64,000 nt of DNA from Bacillota bacterium (GTDB lineage: Bacteria > Bacillota > Clostridia > Lachnospirales > Lachnospiraceae). Positions 43,738 through 54,049 of this stretch are shown here, piece by piece (the first letter of the stretch is position 1; each line of letters begins with the position of its first letter). The position numbers were made by a program, and so were the translations under genes. The stretch lies in assembly GCA_023458035.1 (NCBI GenBank), contig JAEXAX010000024.1, forward strand, positions 62,001 through 126,000. The letters are read 5' to 3'. Under the pieces are notes generated by a model. The model worked only from the letters and a program-made list of their open reading frames with translations. It searched no databases and was not told where the DNA came from.

Positions 43738-46578
43738 TTATTTGAGATATTTTGCAACATACTTTCCCGTATAAGATGACGGATTGGCCGCCACTTCTTC
43801 CGGTGTACCGGCAGCAACCACCGTACCGCCCTCATCTCCGCCCTCCGGTCCGATGTCGATCAGATAATCGGCACATTTGATGACATCCAGATTATGCTCG
43901 ATAACCACGACCGTATTGCCGCCATCCGATAAGCGGCGAAGAATCTCTACCAGCTTGTGCACATCCGCAAAATGCAAACCGGTTGTCGGTTCGTCCAGAA
44001 TATAGATGGTCCGTCCGGTACTGCGCTTCGATAATTCCGTAGCCAGTTTAATTCTCTGGGCTTCACCGCCGGACAGAGTCGTCGATGGCTGCCCGAGCCT
44101 GATATAACCAAGACCGACATCAAAAAGAGTCTCGATCTTTCGGCGGATCGATGGCAGCGGTTCAAAAAAGGTCATAGCTTCCTCAACCGTCATTTCCAGG
44201 ATGTCATGAATGGTCTTACCTTTGTAATGAACTTCCAACGTCTCGCGATTATAGCGTTTTCCCTTGCATACCTCGCAAGGAACATAGACATCCGGCAAGA
44301 AGTGCATCTCAATTTTGATAATTCCGTCACCGCTGCAGGCCTCGCATCTCCCGCCCTTGACATTAAAGCTGAAACGCCCCTTCTTATAGCCGCGTTCCTT
44401 GGCATCCTTAGTGGCGGCAAACAAATCACGAATCTGATCAAAGACACCTGTATATGTCGCCGGGTTGGATCTCGGCGTGCGCCCGATCGGGGACTGATCA
44501 ATGGCGATGACCTTGTCCAACTGCCCGATCCCTTCCATGGCAGCATGACGACCGGGAATGGTTCTTGCCCGATTCAATTCTCTGGCCAAACGTTTATAAA
44601 TGATCTCATTGACCAGTGAGCTCTTACCCGAACCCGACACGCCGGTCACACAGGTCAATATGCCGAGCGGTACCGAAACATCAATATGCTGCAGGTTATT
44701 GACAGCCGCACCGCGAACCGTCAGCCAGCCGGTCGGCATCCGTCTTGTTTCGGGAACCGGAATCCTGATACGGCCGCTTAAATATGCACCGGTAACAGAA
44801 TCCGGATTGGCCATAATCTCTTCTGCCGTTCCGGTCGCCACAACCTGACCACCGTGTTCTCCGGCACCCGGTCCGATATCAATAATGTAATCCGCCTCCC
44901 GCATGGTATCTTCATCATGCTCGACCACCAGCAGCGAATTCCCTAAAGCCTGCAGGCTGCGCAAGGTAGACAACAGCTTATCATTATCTCGCTGATGCAG
45001 ACCGATGCTCGGCTCGTCAAGAATATAGGCGACGCCGACCAGACCGCTGCCGATCTGGCTGGCCAGCCTGATTCGCTGTGTCTCACCGCCGGATAAACTG
45101 GAGGAAGCCCGGGACAAGGTCAGATAATGCAGGCCGACATTGATCAGAAAACTCAGACGACTGATAATCTCCTGCAAAATCGGCTTGGCGATCAATTTTT
45201 GCTGTGGCGACAGCTGCAGCGTTTCAAAAAAGGCAGCCAGATCACGCACCGATAGAGTCGTCAGCCGAGTAATATTTTGATCTCCCACTGTCACCGCCAG
45301 GGCAGCCGGCTTGAGTCGTTCCCCATGGCAGACATGACAGGGGTTCATATTCATAAATTGTTCGTATTCCGCCTTCATCACATCGGAACCTGTTTCCCGG
45401 TAACGGCGCTCCATATTTTTGATCAACCCTTCAAAGGCGATATCGTATTCTCCCTGACCGTACTGACTGCGATAGTAGACCTTGACCTTCCTCCCGTCTG
45501 TTCCATGAATGATCACCCGCTGCTGCGCTTGTGTCAGTTGCTCAAACGGTGTATCCAGAGAAAACCCATACTCTCCGGCCAGGGCGGCCAGAACCGCATA
45601 GGTATAACTTTTCGGATCATTAGAGGACTGCCAGCCCAGACAGGAGATGGCTCCCTCGGCAAGGCTAAGGTGTTGATCCGGAATCATCAGCTCGGCTGAA
45701 AACTCCATTTTGTAACCCAGACCGGCACATTCCGGGCAGGCCCCAAAGGGATTGTTAAAGGAAAAGCTGCGCGGCTCGAGTTCCTCGATGCTGACATCAC
45801 AGTCCGGACAGGCGTAGCTGCGCGAAAAACGCATCACCTCACCATTTTCCAGTTCAACATAAAGCAGCCCTTCGGCCATATCCAGCACTGTTTCAACCGA
45901 ATCTGTTAATCGCTTTTCAATACCGGGACGAACGCTTAAACGATCAACCACCACTTCAATGGTATGCTTCTTATTTTTATCCAAACGGATCTCTTCATCA
46001 AATGTATATTGGATGCCATCGATGCGTACCCGCACATAACCGGATTTTCTGAAGCTCTCCAGCAATTTTATGTGCTCACCCTTACGGCCGCGGATTACCG
46101 GCGCAAGCAGAACAATTCTGCTTTTTTCAGGCAACTCCATGATCCGATCAACCATTTCGTCGATCGTCTGCTTTTTGATTTCCCGACCGCAGCACGGACA
46201 ATGCGGTATACCGATACGGGCATATAACAGCCGCAGATAATCATAAATCTCGGTAACCGTGCCGACCGTCGAGCGCGGATTTCGATTGGTCGATTTCTGA
46301 TCGATCGAAATGGCCGGCGGCAGTCCTTCGATGGCCTCTACCTTCGGCTTCTCCATCTGACCGAGAAACTGTCTGGCATAAGATGACAACGACTCGATAT
46401 AACGCCGCTGCCCCTCCGCATAGATCGTGTCAAAGGCCAAGGATGACTTTCCCGATCCCGACAAACCGGTCAAAACAACGAATTGATCTCTCGGTATCCG
46501 AATAGACAAATCCTTTAAGTTATGTTCTTGAGCACCGCGAATGCTGATGTATTTCGTTTTTTCTTCTGCCTTCTTCAT
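43738..46578 (-). CDS. uvrA: UvrABC system protein A
   Basis: A 946-residue nucleotide excision repair ATPase: two ABC modules, each with Walker A ([28 protein letters not shown]), signatures [12 protein letters not shown] and [12 protein letters not shown], and zinc modules CPCCG and CEACSGDG with CEVCKG. It recognises damage and loads UvrB. ATG 46578 has GAGGAG upstream; the frame open to 46647 overlaps the end of uvrB. It is 13 bases after uvrB. Confidence 0.99.
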   Translation of the reverse strand: MKKAEEKTKYISIRGAQEHNLKDLSIRIPRDQFVVLTGLSGSGKSSLAFDTIYAEGQRRYIESLSSYARQFLGQMEKPKVEAIEGLPPAISIDQKSTNRNPRSTVGTVTEIYDYLRLLYARIGIPHCPCCGREIKKQTIDEMVDRIMELPEKSRIVLLAPVIRGRKGEHIKLLESFRKSGYVRVRIDGIQYTFDEEIRLDKNKKHTIEVVVDRLSVRPGIEKRLTDSVETVLDMAEGLLYVELENGEVMRFSRSYACPDCDVSIEELEPRSFSFNNPFGACPECAGLGYKMEFSAELMIPDQHLSLAEGAISCLGWQSSNDPKSYTYAVLAALAGEYGFSLDTPFEQLTQAQQRVIIHGTDGRKVKVYYRSQYGQGEYDIAFEGLIKNMERRYRETGSDVMKAEYEQFMNMNPCHVCHGERLKPAALAVTVGDQNITRLTTLSVRDLAAFFETLQLSPQQKLIAKPILQEIISRLSFLINVGLHYLTLSRASSSLSGGETQRIRLASQIGSGLVGVAYILDEPSIGLHQRDNDKLLSTLRSLQALGNSLLVVEHDEDTMREADYIIDIGPGAGEHGGQVVATGTAEEIMANPDSVTGAYLSGRIRIPVPETRRMPTGWLTVRGAAVNNLQHIDVSVPLGILTCVTGVSGSGKSSLVNEIIYKRLARELNRARTIPGRHAAMEGIGQLDKVIAIDQSPIGRTPRSNPATYTGVFDQIRDLFAATKDAKERGYKKGRFSFNVKGGRCEACSGDGIIKIEMHFLPDVYVPCEVCKGKRYNRETLEVHYKGKTIHDILEMTVEEAMTFFEPLPSIRRKIETLFDVGLGYIRLGQPSTTLSGGEAQRIKLATELSKRSTGRTIYILDEPTTGLHFADVHKLVEILRRLSDGGNTVVVIEHNLDVIKCADYLIDIGPEGGDEGGTVVAAGTPEEVAANPSSYTGKYVAKYLK

Positions 46579-46591
46579 AAACTCCTCTATC

Positions 46592-48553
46592 TTATAAATG
46601 CTGACGCAGCATGATGATCCGGTCCCGTAATAGAGCTGCCTTTTCAAAATCCAGCTCGCCGGCCGCTTTTTTCATTTCCTTGGTCAAACGATCAATATTT
46701 TTCTTTATCTGAGCCGCCGACATAGATTCAGGATCAATCTCGTCCGCCTGTTTTACTTCCTTACTGATCTGAATCATCTCACGGACGGCTTTTTTAATAC
46801 TTTGCGGCACGATACCGTGAGCCTCGTTATAGGCCTGTTGAATACCCCGGCGCCTCTGTGTTTCGTCCAGCGCCAATCTCATGGAATCCGTGATCGCATC
46901 CGCATACATCAGCACCCGTCCCTTAGCATTTCGGGCTGCCCGGCCGATGGTCTGAATCAACGAGGTTTCGCTGCGCAGGAAGCCTTCTTTATCCGCATCC
47001 AAGATGGCAACCAAGGCGATCTCCGGTATATCCAAGCCCTCTCGCAGCAGATTGATGCCGACCAGCACGTCAAAACCGTCCAGCCGCATCTCCCGAATGA
47101 TTTCCATCCGTTCCAGGGTATCGATATCTGAATGCAGATAACGCACCCGGATGCCGACCCGCTGCATATAGGCAGTCAAATCTTCGGCCATCTTTTTCGT
47201 CAATGTAGTAATCAGAACCTTATCTCCGACCCCCACCGTTCGATTGATTTCAGCGATCAGATCGTCAATCTGGCCGGCCACCGGCCGCACCTCGACCGGC
47301 GGATCAAGCAGCCCGGTCGGACGAATAACCTGCTCTACCCGCAGCTGCTCATGTTCCTCCTCATATTCGCCCGGAGTGGCCGATACAAAGAGCACCTGAT
47401 TGATCTTAGCCTCAAACTCATTAAAATTCAAAGGACGATTATCCAGAGCCGACGGCAACCGAAAACCGAAGTCAACCAACGTTTGCTTCCGCGACCGATC
47501 CCCCGCATACATCCCCCGTACCTGCGGTACGGTCTTATGCGACTCGTCGATCATAATCATAAAGTCGTCCGGGAAATAATCGATCAGGGTATGCGGCGGC
47601 TGACCGGGTTCCAGCCCCGACAGATAGCGGGAATAATTCTCGATACCGGAACAAAAGCCGGTCTCGCGCATCATCTCGATATCAAAGTTTGTCCGCTCGG
47701 CGATACGCTGTGCTTCGATCAGCTTATCCTCACTCTTAAACCAGGCGATCCGTTCCTTTAATTCTTCCTCTATGGCCTTGGTCGCCTCCAGAATCTTATC
47801 CATCGGCACCACATAATGAGAAGCCGGAAAGACAGCCATATGCTCCAAACTGCGTTTCTTATCTCCCGTCACCAGATCGAACTCCGTGATCTGATCAATC
47901 TCATCCCCAAACCACTCGATCCGAACAGCCGTTTCACCGGAGTCGGCCGGAAAGATTTCCACTACATCACCGCGCACCCGGAAGGTACCACGTTTAAAAT
48001 CAATATCGTTTCTGACATACTGCATATCAATCAACTTATGCAGAACTGTATCCCGATCCTTTTCCATGCCCGGCCGCAATGAAACGACCATTTCCTGATA
48101 ATCAATCGGGCTGCCCAGACCATAAATACAGGAAACGCTGGCCACAATGATAACATCTCTCCTTTCGGCCAGGGCTGATGTCGCTGACAAACGTAATCTG
48201 TCGATTTCATCATTGATAGAGGAATCCTTGGCAATGTATGTATCACTGGACGGAACATAGGCCTCCGGCTGATAGTAGTCGTAATAAGACACAAAGTACT
48301 CCACTGCGTTATGTGGAAAAAATTCCTTAAACTCACCGTATAGCTGGGCTGCCAGAGTCTTATTATGCGCAATAATCAGGGTCGGTTTATTCACCTGCTC
48401 GATGATATTGGCCATGGTAAATGTTTTACCGGAGCCGGTCACTCCAAGCAGGGTTTCACATTGGACTCCCTCTTTTAATCCCTTTACCAAAGCGGCAATA
48501 GCCGCCGGTTGATCACCGGTCGGACGATATTCCGATTCCAATTTAAAATCCAT
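46592..48553 (-). CDS. uvrB: UvrABC system protein B
   Basis: A 653-residue helicase-like damage verifier: [11 protein letters not shown], Walker [15 protein letters not shown] (about 36-49), the beta-hairpin Tyr cluster [26 protein letters not shown] and a C-terminal UVR motif that binds UvrC. It precedes uvrA as in most Bacillota. ATG 48553 has CGGAGGG upstream. Its promoter is likely an extended -10 (TGCTATACT, 48578-48583). No LexA-like box is evident there, though I could not scan with a model. Confidence 0.99.
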   Translation of the reverse strand: MDFKLESEYRPTGDQPAAIAALVKGLKEGVQCETLLGVTGSGKTFTMANIIEQVNKPTLIIAHNKTLAAQLYGEFKEFFPHNAVEYFVSYYDYYQPEAYVPSSDTYIAKDSSINDEIDRLRLSATSALAERRDVIIVASVSCIYGLGSPIDYQEMVVSLRPGMEKDRDTVLHKLIDMQYVRNDIDFKRGTFRVRGDVVEIFPADSGETAVRIEWFGDEIDQITEFDLVTGDKKRSLEHMAVFPASHYVVPMDKILEATKAIEEELKERIAWFKSEDKLIEAQRIAERTNFDIEMMRETGFCSGIENYSRYLSGLEPGQPPHTLIDYFPDDFMIMIDESHKTVPQVRGMYAGDRSRKQTLVDFGFRLPSALDNRPLNFNEFEAKINQVLFVSATPGEYEEEHEQLRVEQVIRPTGLLDPPVEVRPVAGQIDDLIAEINRTVGVGDKVLITTLTKKMAEDLTAYMQRVGIRVRYLHSDIDTLERMEIIREMRLDGFDVLVGINLLREGLDIPEIALVAILDADKEGFLRSETSLIQTIGRAARNAKGRVLMYADAITDSMRLALDETQRRRGIQQAYNEAHGIVPQSIKKAVREMIQISKEVKQADEIDPESMSAAQIKKNIDRLTKEMKKAAGELDFEKAALLRDRIIMLRQHL

Positions 48554-48577
48554 ACAAAATCCCTCCGTAATGCACTG

Positions 48578-48583
48578 AGTATA
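48578..48583 (-). promoter_or_regulatory. uvrB extended -10 element
   Basis: Leftward TATACT preceded by TGC, 25 bases before the uvrB start codon, no clear -35. Confidence 0.45.
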
Positions 48584-48593
48584 GCATATTTGC

Positions 48594-48637
48594 AAAAAAA
48601 AGTATAGATCGGACAGAACAAATGTTCTATCCGGTCT
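48594..48637 (-). terminator. Terminator after the beta-CASP nuclease gene
   Basis: A 15-base stem (48606-48620 with 48623-48637, one wobble pair) ending leftward in T8 after three bases. A T6 run follows on the other side. Strong. Confidence 0.85.
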
Positions 48638-48688
48638 GATGTGTTTTTTATTCTATTTTGACAAATGCTGTACAATATCTTCCGCTTC

Positions 48689-50284
48689 CTATTCCCACTG
48701 CCGGCAAATGGCACGGATCTGAGCGGCCATCTTCTTCAACTCCTTATTAGTATTGTGCTCACTCGCTGCCACCAGCGAAATCAGCAGGTTCTGCGCATCC
48801 AGCAATTCCTTCCACTGCGGACTGCCCTTAGCCTGAGATGCTGCCACCTTCTCCTTCAGGCGGATCGGTTCACCTTCAACAAGCACACTGCCATCTGCCA
48901 GATCGACTGTATGACCTGAATACGGAGCAACGGCACGATAGCCCAAACCACAGATTTCATCCACAAATTTTTGACAGATTTCATCCTCACCGTGGGTCAC
49001 GAACACTTGTGTCGGCCTCGGATCAAAACCGCGCAGCCAGCGGATCAGACCGCCACGATCGGCATGTCCGCTGATACCGGGCAATTTTTCAATCTGTGCC
49101 TTGACGGCAATCTGCTCTCCAAACAGAGTAACCGTATCCGCTCCCTCCAATAGCGAGCGTCCCAGTGTACCGTTTGCTTGATATCCGACAAACAGAATGG
49201 TCGATTCAGAGCGCCACAAATTATGCTTCAGATGATGCTTGATACGACCGGCCTCACACATGCCGCTGGCCGAGATAATCACCTTCGGACTTTCATCAAA
49301 GTTAATCAGCTTTGAGTCTTCGCTGGTCGGTGTCGTTACCAAGCCTTCAAATGAAATCGGGTTAATGCCGGCTGCCAGCAGGGCTGCGGCCTCCTCATCA
49401 TAATAACCGGAACATTCTCTGAAAATATTTGTGGCTTCAATGGCCATCGGGCTGTCCACATACACTTTACAATTTTGATACTGCGGCAGCAGCTTATCCT
49501 CCTTAATCTTTCGGATAAAATAAAGAATCTCCTGCGTCCGCCCAACCGCAAAGGACGGGATGACCAGATTCCCGCCACGGCGAAAGGTCTTCTCCATAAT
49601 CTCGGCCAAGGCCGGCACATAATCCAATCGTTTCTCGTGATCCCGATCACCATAAGTGGATTCCATAATGACATAATCGGCTTCCTTTATGTAGGCCGGA
49701 TCACGGATCAATGGCTGTGCTGTATTCCCAATATCACCGGAGAACACCAGCTTTTTCCGGCACTCCCCCTCAGTCAGCCACAATTCCAGGCTGGCCGATC
49801 CCAATAAATGTCCCACATCGGTAAAACGCAGCTCAATCCCTTCAGCAATTGATAATACGGTTGCATAGTTTTCACCGACAAATAATTCCAACGCCCCAAC
49901 GGCATCTTCCATGGTATACAGGGGACGGAACGCTTCCTGACCGACACGTTTACCCTTTCGATTCCGCCACTCCGCTTCAAATTCCTGAATATGAGCCGAA
50001 TCACGAAGCATGATGTTACAAAGCTTCTTCGTTCCTTCGGTGGCAAAGATTGTACCTCTAAAGCCATTGGCATACAACAGTGGCAGCTTGCCCGAATGAT
50101 CCATATGGGCATGAGTCAGAAATACATAGTCAAGCTCCGACGGCCGCACCGGAATTTCCTGATTATAAAACCAATCCGCTCCCTGCTCCATACCGCAGTC
50201 AACCAGCATGTTCTTTCCGCAGGCCTGCAGAAAATAGCAGCTTCCGGTCACCTCATGTGTTGCTCCGATAAAAGTTAGTTTCAT
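48689..50284 (-). CDS. MBL-fold beta-CASP RNA-processing nuclease
   Basis: A 531-residue metallo-beta-lactamase protein with the beta-CASP and RNA-specificity domains (CPSF-73/RNase J-like, B. subtilis YsaF group). Metal motifs: FLTHAHMDHSGKLP (H-x-H-x-D-H), SGDIGNTAQPL, and the beta-CASP motifs MESTYGDRDHE, SASGMCEAGRIKHH and VTHGEDE. Cytoplasmic. Activity is probably endo- or exonucleolytic on RNA. It has its own promoter and terminator, so is monocistronic. Confidence 0.9.
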   Translation of the reverse strand: MKLTFIGATHEVTGSCYFLQACGKNMLVDCGMEQGADWFYNQEIPVRPSELDYVFLTHAHMDHSGKLPLLYANGFRGTIFATEGTKKLCNIMLRDSAHIQEFEAEWRNRKGKRVGQEAFRPLYTMEDAVGALELFVGENYATVLSIAEGIELRFTDVGHLLGSASLELWLTEGECRKKLVFSGDIGNTAQPLIRDPAYIKEADYVIMESTYGDRDHEKRLDYVPALAEIMEKTFRRGGNLVIPSFAVGRTQEILYFIRKIKEDKLLPQYQNCKVYVDSPMAIEATNIFRECSGYYDEEAAALLAAGINPISFEGLVTTPTSEDSKLINFDESPKVIISASGMCEAGRIKHHLKHNLWRSESTILFVGYQANGTLGRSLLEGADTVTLFGEQIAVKAQIEKLPGISGHADRGGLIRWLRGFDPRPTQVFVTHGEDEICQKFVDEICGLGYRAVAPYSGHTVDLADGSVLVEGEPIRLKEKVAASQAKGSPQWKELLDAQNLLISLVAASEHNTNKELKKMAAQIRAICRQWE

Positions 50285-50383
50285 TTGCCCCTCCTACCTG
50301 CTTGATTATTTAAGCGCGTATCTATTATGACAGCAAAACACTGAACACACAAAAACCAAATCACTGTGTATTTGCATAATCAA

Positions 50384-50412
50384 ATTATAATATTCGGCCG
50401 TTCATTTGTCAA
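50384..50412 (-). promoter_or_regulatory. Promoter of the beta-CASP nuclease gene
   Basis: Leftward: consensus -35 TTGACA (50407-50412), a 17-base spacer and -10 TATAAT (50384-50389). The leader of about 90 bases shows no obvious structure. Confidence 0.85.
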
Positions 50413-50420
50413 TTCTTTCC

Positions 50421-50450
50421 AAAAAAACAAGGATCACAACTGTGATCCTT
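50421..50450 (-). terminator. Terminator of the murB-crh operon
   Basis: A perfect ten-base stem (50429-50438 with 50441-50450), two-base loop, followed leftward by G then T7. Confidence 0.9.
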
Positions 50451-50473
50451 ACAAAACCGTTTTCCGGCTTACA

Positions 50474-50728
50474 TTATTTATCTTCCAGGTACTTGGTAAT
50501 TTGCTGAATGGCTTCGTCCTCGTCCGTTCCATCAGCCGAAATCTCGATTAAAGAACCTTTTGCCAGCCCCAAAGTCATCATACCCATGATGCTCTTGGCG
50601 TTCACCATTTTATCACCAACCGAGATGTAGATCTTAGAGTCAAACTTGCTAGCCTCCTGTACCAACAAAGCCACCGGTCTGGCTTCCAAACCACTTGCTA
50701 TTTCGATACTAATTTCTTTTGTTACCAT
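50474..50728 (-). CDS. crh: Crh-like HPr paralogue with Glu at the catalytic position
   Basis: An 84-residue HPr-fold protein. The active-site loop reads SGLEARPVA: position 15, always His in phosphotransferase HPr, is Glu (codon GAA, bases 50686-50684). B. subtilis Crh has Gln there. Ser46 with its NAKSIMGM context, the HPr kinase site, is kept. So it cannot carry phosphate from PEP but could be phosphorylated at Ser46 and act with CcpA or other partners. ATG 50728 has a GAGGAGGAG site upstream; a TTG at 50734 is the longer alternative. Last gene of murB-rapZ-whiA-crh. Confidence 0.85.
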   Translation of the reverse strand: MVTKEISIEIASGLEARPVALLVQEASKFDSKIYISVGDKMVNAKSIMGMMTLGLAKGSLIEISADGTDEDEAIQQITKYLEDK

Positions 50729-50755
50729 AATCAAATCTCCTCCTCTTGCTGTACC

Positions 50756-51658
50756 TTATTCTGCTGTTCTCAATTCTTCTGCAATCTCGGCGATTTTCTT
50801 AAATCGGTGATTCAATCCGGATTTAGAAATCGGTCTTTCGAGATACATGCAGAGCTCCTGTAAACTGATATCTCGGTACTGTAAGCGCAGCTTAGCTGCC
50901 TCCTGTAACTTGGGCGGCAATGAATCCAGGCCGCGTAAACGCTCTATCAGGATAATATCCTCATATTGCTTGCTGCCGTTATCGGCAGCCTTTACGATAT
51001 TGGCCGTTTCACAATTCACAAACCGGTTGATCTTTCCGCGGGTCTCCCGATATACCCGGATGTTCTCCATTTTTAACAGAGCCGCTATGGCCCCCATCCT
51101 AGTCAACACTTCGGTGATTCGATCTCCCTCTTTAATATATATCACATGGTATTGCTTCCGAACGATGCTCTTACAAGGTATTCCCAGGCTCTCCAAAACC
51201 GCGCCAACCTGCTCAGCCTTGTCCGCATCACGCAACACAAATTCCATATGATAATCCTTATTCGGATCAGAGACAGATCCACAGACCACAAATGCCATTC
51301 TCAAAAAGGCACTGCGTTCAGCATCATTTTCCAGTTTCCGATCAGGCTGCAGATAACCTGTCCGCCGGATCATTTGTTCTCCCGCAGTGTCCACCGCCAG
51401 ATAATAGCTGCGTTTTTTGGTCACTGCATGCAGACAACACCCAATCATGAATTTCATATTAAAGGCTTTTTGAAAAAAAGTAAAGCACTTGCGAACCAAA
51501 GAAATATTTTCGGTAAAAACTAACATAATCTTACCATCGATTTCTTTTTTTATCTGACCAGATAACCACAAAACGGCAGCCGACTCAACCTCTTCCAGAC
51601 GTTCTGTATTTCCCCGCAGGTGCAGGATTTCTTCTTTTACTTCCGTTGAAAATGACAT
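50756..51658 (-). CDS. whiA: DNA-binding protein WhiA
   Basis: A 300-residue WhiA: an N-terminal LAGLIDADG-like domain without nuclease residues (FSTEVKEEILHL start) and a C-terminal helix-turn-helix (SLQELCMYLERPISKSGLNHRF). In Bacillus it helps Z-ring formation and chromosome segregation. The place in rapZ-whiA-crh is conserved. The ribosome binding site (AAAGG) is unusually far, about 15 bases, from ATG 51658; I see no better start. Confidence 0.96.
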   Translation of the reverse strand: MSFSTEVKEEILHLRGNTERLEEVESAAVLWLSGQIKKEIDGKIMLVFTENISLVRKCFTFFQKAFNMKFMIGCCLHAVTKKRSYYLAVDTAGEQMIRRTGYLQPDRKLENDAERSAFLRMAFVVCGSVSDPNKDYHMEFVLRDADKAEQVGAVLESLGIPCKSIVRKQYHVIYIKEGDRITEVLTRMGAIAALLKMENIRVYRETRGKINRFVNCETANIVKAADNGSKQYEDIILIERLRGLDSLPPKLQEAAKLRLQYRDISLQELCMYLERPISKSGLNHRFKKIAEIAEELRTAE

Positions 51659-51692
51659 GGCAACAAAACATTACCTTTCTGTACTGACCACT

Positions 51693-52562
51693 TTAATGAT
51701 TATCATTCTTTGCTTCGTCACGGTGACTTAAGCGTACACGATAGCCGCGATCCCGCTGCAGTCGCCGGGCCAATTCTCTGGCAATGGTGATCGAGCGATG
51801 TTTTCCGCCGGTGCAGCCGATGGCGATCACCAGCTGATTTTTTCCTTCCGTAACATAATTCGGCACCAAAAACACTATCATCTTTTCCAGCTGATCAAGA
51901 AATTCCCCGGCCAGTCGCGAACTCATCACATAATCATGAACCTCCGCATCATTGCCGGTCTTAAGCCGCAGCTCTTCAATGTAAAAAGGGTTCGGCAGAA
52001 AGCGGACATCAAATACCAGATCCGCCGTCAACGGGATACCAAACTTAAAACCAAAGGATACCACCGAGATCATAATATTATCAAACTCAACCCGATCAAT
52101 GATGATGCTGTCTATGGCCTGTTTTAATTCTCTGGTCAACAACTGACTGGTGTCAATGATATGCGTCGCAACATTACGCAAAAACTGCAGAGCCTCCCGC
52201 TCCTTGGCGATACCGTCGGCCATCAGGGCGCCTGTCGCCAGCGGATGCTTTCGTCTTGTTTCCTTAAAGCGTTTCACCAGCACCTCATCCGAGGCATCCA
52301 GAAAAAGGATATCCATATCCATTCTTTGCTCATCCTTACTTTGTTTCAGATAAGCCTCCAAGGTTTCCAGACCGGAACCGCTACGAATATCGATTCCGAT
52401 GGCCGCCTGTCCCTCGTCGCCGCGATCCAGCATCAGCTTTTCAAAGGTTGGCAGCAACTCAACCGGTAAATTGTCAACACAGAAAAATCCGCGATCCTCC
52501 AATAATTTCAAAACAGTCGTCTTGCCGGCGCCGGACATACCGGTCACGATCAAACATCTCAT
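51693..52562 (-). CDS. rapZ: RNase adapter/nucleotide-binding protein RapZ (YvcJ)
   Basis: A 289-residue P-loop protein: Walker A GMSGAGKTTVLKLLEDRG (8-25), Walker-B-like LFLDASDEVLVKRF, GCTGGKHRSITIARELA in the C-terminal domain. In B. subtilis YvcJ binds GTP and affects competence; in E. coli RapZ guides RNase E to GlmZ and controls GlmS. Its start overlaps the murB stop (ATGA). In Bacillus yvcK lies between it and whiA, but here only 34 bases separate them. Confidence 0.96.
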   Translation of the reverse strand: MRCLIVTGMSGAGKTTVLKLLEDRGFFCVDNLPVELLPTFEKLMLDRGDEGQAAIGIDIRSGSGLETLEAYLKQSKDEQRMDMDILFLDASDEVLVKRFKETRRKHPLATGALMADGIAKEREALQFLRNVATHIIDTSQLLTRELKQAIDSIIIDRVEFDNIMISVVSFGFKFGIPLTADLVFDVRFLPNPFYIEELRLKTGNDAEVHDYVMSSRLAGEFLDQLEKMIVFLVPNYVTEGKNQLVIAIGCTGGKHRSITIARELARRLQRDRGYRVRLSHRDEAKNDNH

Positions 52563-53470
52563 TTAAATTCTCCTATCATCTTGACTTCCGGCTCAAGCGT
52601 CACACCGTTTTTCTCTTTGATAATGCGAATAATCTCATCCCGCAGCCGAATGACATCTGCCGCGGTCGCTTCTCCGACATTGATCAGAAAACCACAATGC
52701 TTCTCCGACACCTGTACATCTCCGATCCGAAATCCGCATAAACCGGCATCCATGATCAATTTTCCGGTAAAATATCCGACAGGACGTTTAAAGAAGCTGC
52801 CGACACTCGGCCATTCCAGCGGCTGCTTTTCCTCCCGCTTGCGCGTAAGCTCCGCCATCCGCTCCAGAATTTCCCCTCTTGCTGATGGCTTCAATAAAAA
52901 TCCGGCTTCCAGAATAACCCATTTTTTATCTGTAAAAATGCTGTGACGATAAGAAAGCTCCAGCTCTGACAAGCCAAGCTCGTGTATTTCTCCATTTTCA
53001 TCCATCGCCAATACCGAGTGCAGCACCTGCTTCATCTCCCCCTCATAGGCACCGGCATTCATCATCACCGCTCCGCCGACACAACCCGGGATACCGCAGG
53101 CAAATTCCAGCCCGGACAGACCTTCAAGCGCCGCTCGATAGCTGACCGCCTCAATACTCGCTCCGGCTTCGGCAATCAACAGCCGGTCATCTACCTTGAT
53201 CTGCTTCATGTTATCTCGGATCCGGATCATCACACCGCGAATACCGCCGTCACCGACCAGCAGGTTACTGCCCTTTCCCATCACAAAATACGGCAGTTTC
53301 TGTTTTTGTATATAAGCCAGCAGGGCAGCACAGCTCTCTGCGCTATCCGGTTCAGCCAGCACATCAACCGGGCCGCCAATGTGAAAGCTGGTCAGTTCGC
53401 GCATCGGAACATCCGTCCGTAAGCTAAGCTTTGGCAGTGCTTTTTGCAGCTGTATTATCCATTCTCTCAT
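52559..53470 (-). CDS. murB: UDP-N-acetylmuramate dehydrogenase MurB
   Basis: A 303-residue type II MurB: FAD-binding motif FVMGKGSNLLVGDGG, central FACGIPGCVGGAVMMNAGAYEGEM, and the C-terminal GFRIGDVQVSEKHCGF region. It reduces enolpyruvyl UDP-GlcNAc to UDP-MurNAc. First gene of the murB-rapZ-whiA-crh set, divergent from tRNA-Pro. The ribosome binding site AAAGGA precedes ATG 53470. Confidence 0.97.
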   Translation of the reverse strand: MREWIIQLQKALPKLSLRTDVPMRELTSFHIGGPVDVLAEPDSAESCAALLAYIQKQKLPYFVMGKGSNLLVGDGGIRGVMIRIRDNMKQIKVDDRLLIAEAGASIEAVSYRAALEGLSGLEFACGIPGCVGGAVMMNAGAYEGEMKQVLHSVLAMDENGEIHELGLSELELSYRHSIFTDKKWVILEAGFLLKPSARGEILERMAELTRKREEKQPLEWPSVGSFFKRPVGYFTGKLIMDAGLCGFRIGDVQVSEKHCGFLINVGEATAADVIRLRDEIIRIIKEKNGVTLEPEVKMIGEFK

Positions 53471-53480
53471 AAATATTTCC

Positions 53481-53510
53481 TTTACATGTTCTTTGGTTTT
53501 CTGCTATAAT
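53481..53510 (+). promoter_or_regulatory. tRNA-Pro promoter
   Basis: Rightward: -35 TTTACA (53481-53486), an 18-base spacer and consensus -10 TATAAT (53505-53510), ten bases before the mature tRNA start. Confidence 0.8.
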
Positions 53511-53519
53511 ACCTTTTAT

Positions 53520-53593
53520 CGGGGTGTGGCGTAGTTTGGTAGCGCGCATGGATGGGGTCCATGAGGTCGCAAGTTCAAATCTTGTCACCCCGA
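53520..53593 (+). tRNA. tRNA-Pro, anticodon GGG
   Basis: A 74-base cloverleaf. Acceptor CGGGGTG pairs perfectly with CACCCCG; D arm TGGTAGCGC; anticodon stem CATGG/CCATG around loop ATGGGGT, giving anticodon GGG; T arm GCAAG/CTTGT around TTCAAAT. It reads CCC and CCU. The discriminator A is followed directly by T7, so CCA is not encoded and the T run probably ends transcription. Its last nine bases overlap the end of lspA on the other strand. Confidence 0.95.
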
Positions 53594-54046
53594 TTTTTTT
53601 GCGCTCACCCTTCCCAATAATGTCAAAAATCCGCCCAGAAGGATGAAAAGATCGGCCGCATTAAAGATAATTTTCCCAAGCATTCCTTTGCCTTTAGGCA
53701 GACGCAGAAAATCCGTCACCGCTCCCTTTTTCAGTCGGTCATAGAAATTTCCAAGTCCTCCGCCCAACATCAACGCCAATCCTGCTTTGGACAGTTTTTC
53801 TCGCCTCCGATCCGTTCCGGCATATAATCCGAACACCGCCGCCATACCCAGGACGGATAACCTTTTGACTGTTCCCGGCTCATCCCGGCCGGCTCCCAGG
53901 GCCAGTCCGTCATTTTCATGATGCTCTATGGCTATCTTTCCCTGCAGAAACGACTGATCCTCCCAGTATCCCAATTCCACCTGCTGCTTCGTCACTCGAT
54001 CAATCAGAAATGTGGCCAGCACCAATAGCGGCAGCTTTCGTTTCAT
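53585..54046 (-). CDS. lspA: Signal peptidase II-like protein LspA
   Basis: A 153-residue membrane protein of the prolipoprotein signal peptidase family with four membrane segments. The catalytic Asp motifs are GNFYDRLKKGAVTDFLRL and FNAADLFILLGG. It removes signal peptides from lipoproteins. It is more divergent than typical LspA: the N-terminal NxGAxF-like block is ENDGLALGAG. A second, standard lspA may exist elsewhere. It starts four bases after clpX and ends inside the antisense of the tRNA gene. Confidence 0.8.
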   Translation of the reverse strand: MKRKLPLLVLATFLIDRVTKQQVELGYWEDQSFLQGKIAIEHHENDGLALGAGRDEPGTVKRLSVLGMAAVFGLYAGTDRRREKLSKAGLALMLGGGLGNFYDRLKKGAVTDFLRLPKGKGMLGKIIFNAADLFILLGGFLTLLGRVSAKKSG

Positions 54047-54049
54047 ATT

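Noticed and set aside
53520..53593. tRNA-Pro as an integration site
   Set aside because: No integrase, no repeat of the tRNA 3' end and no foreign block beside it.
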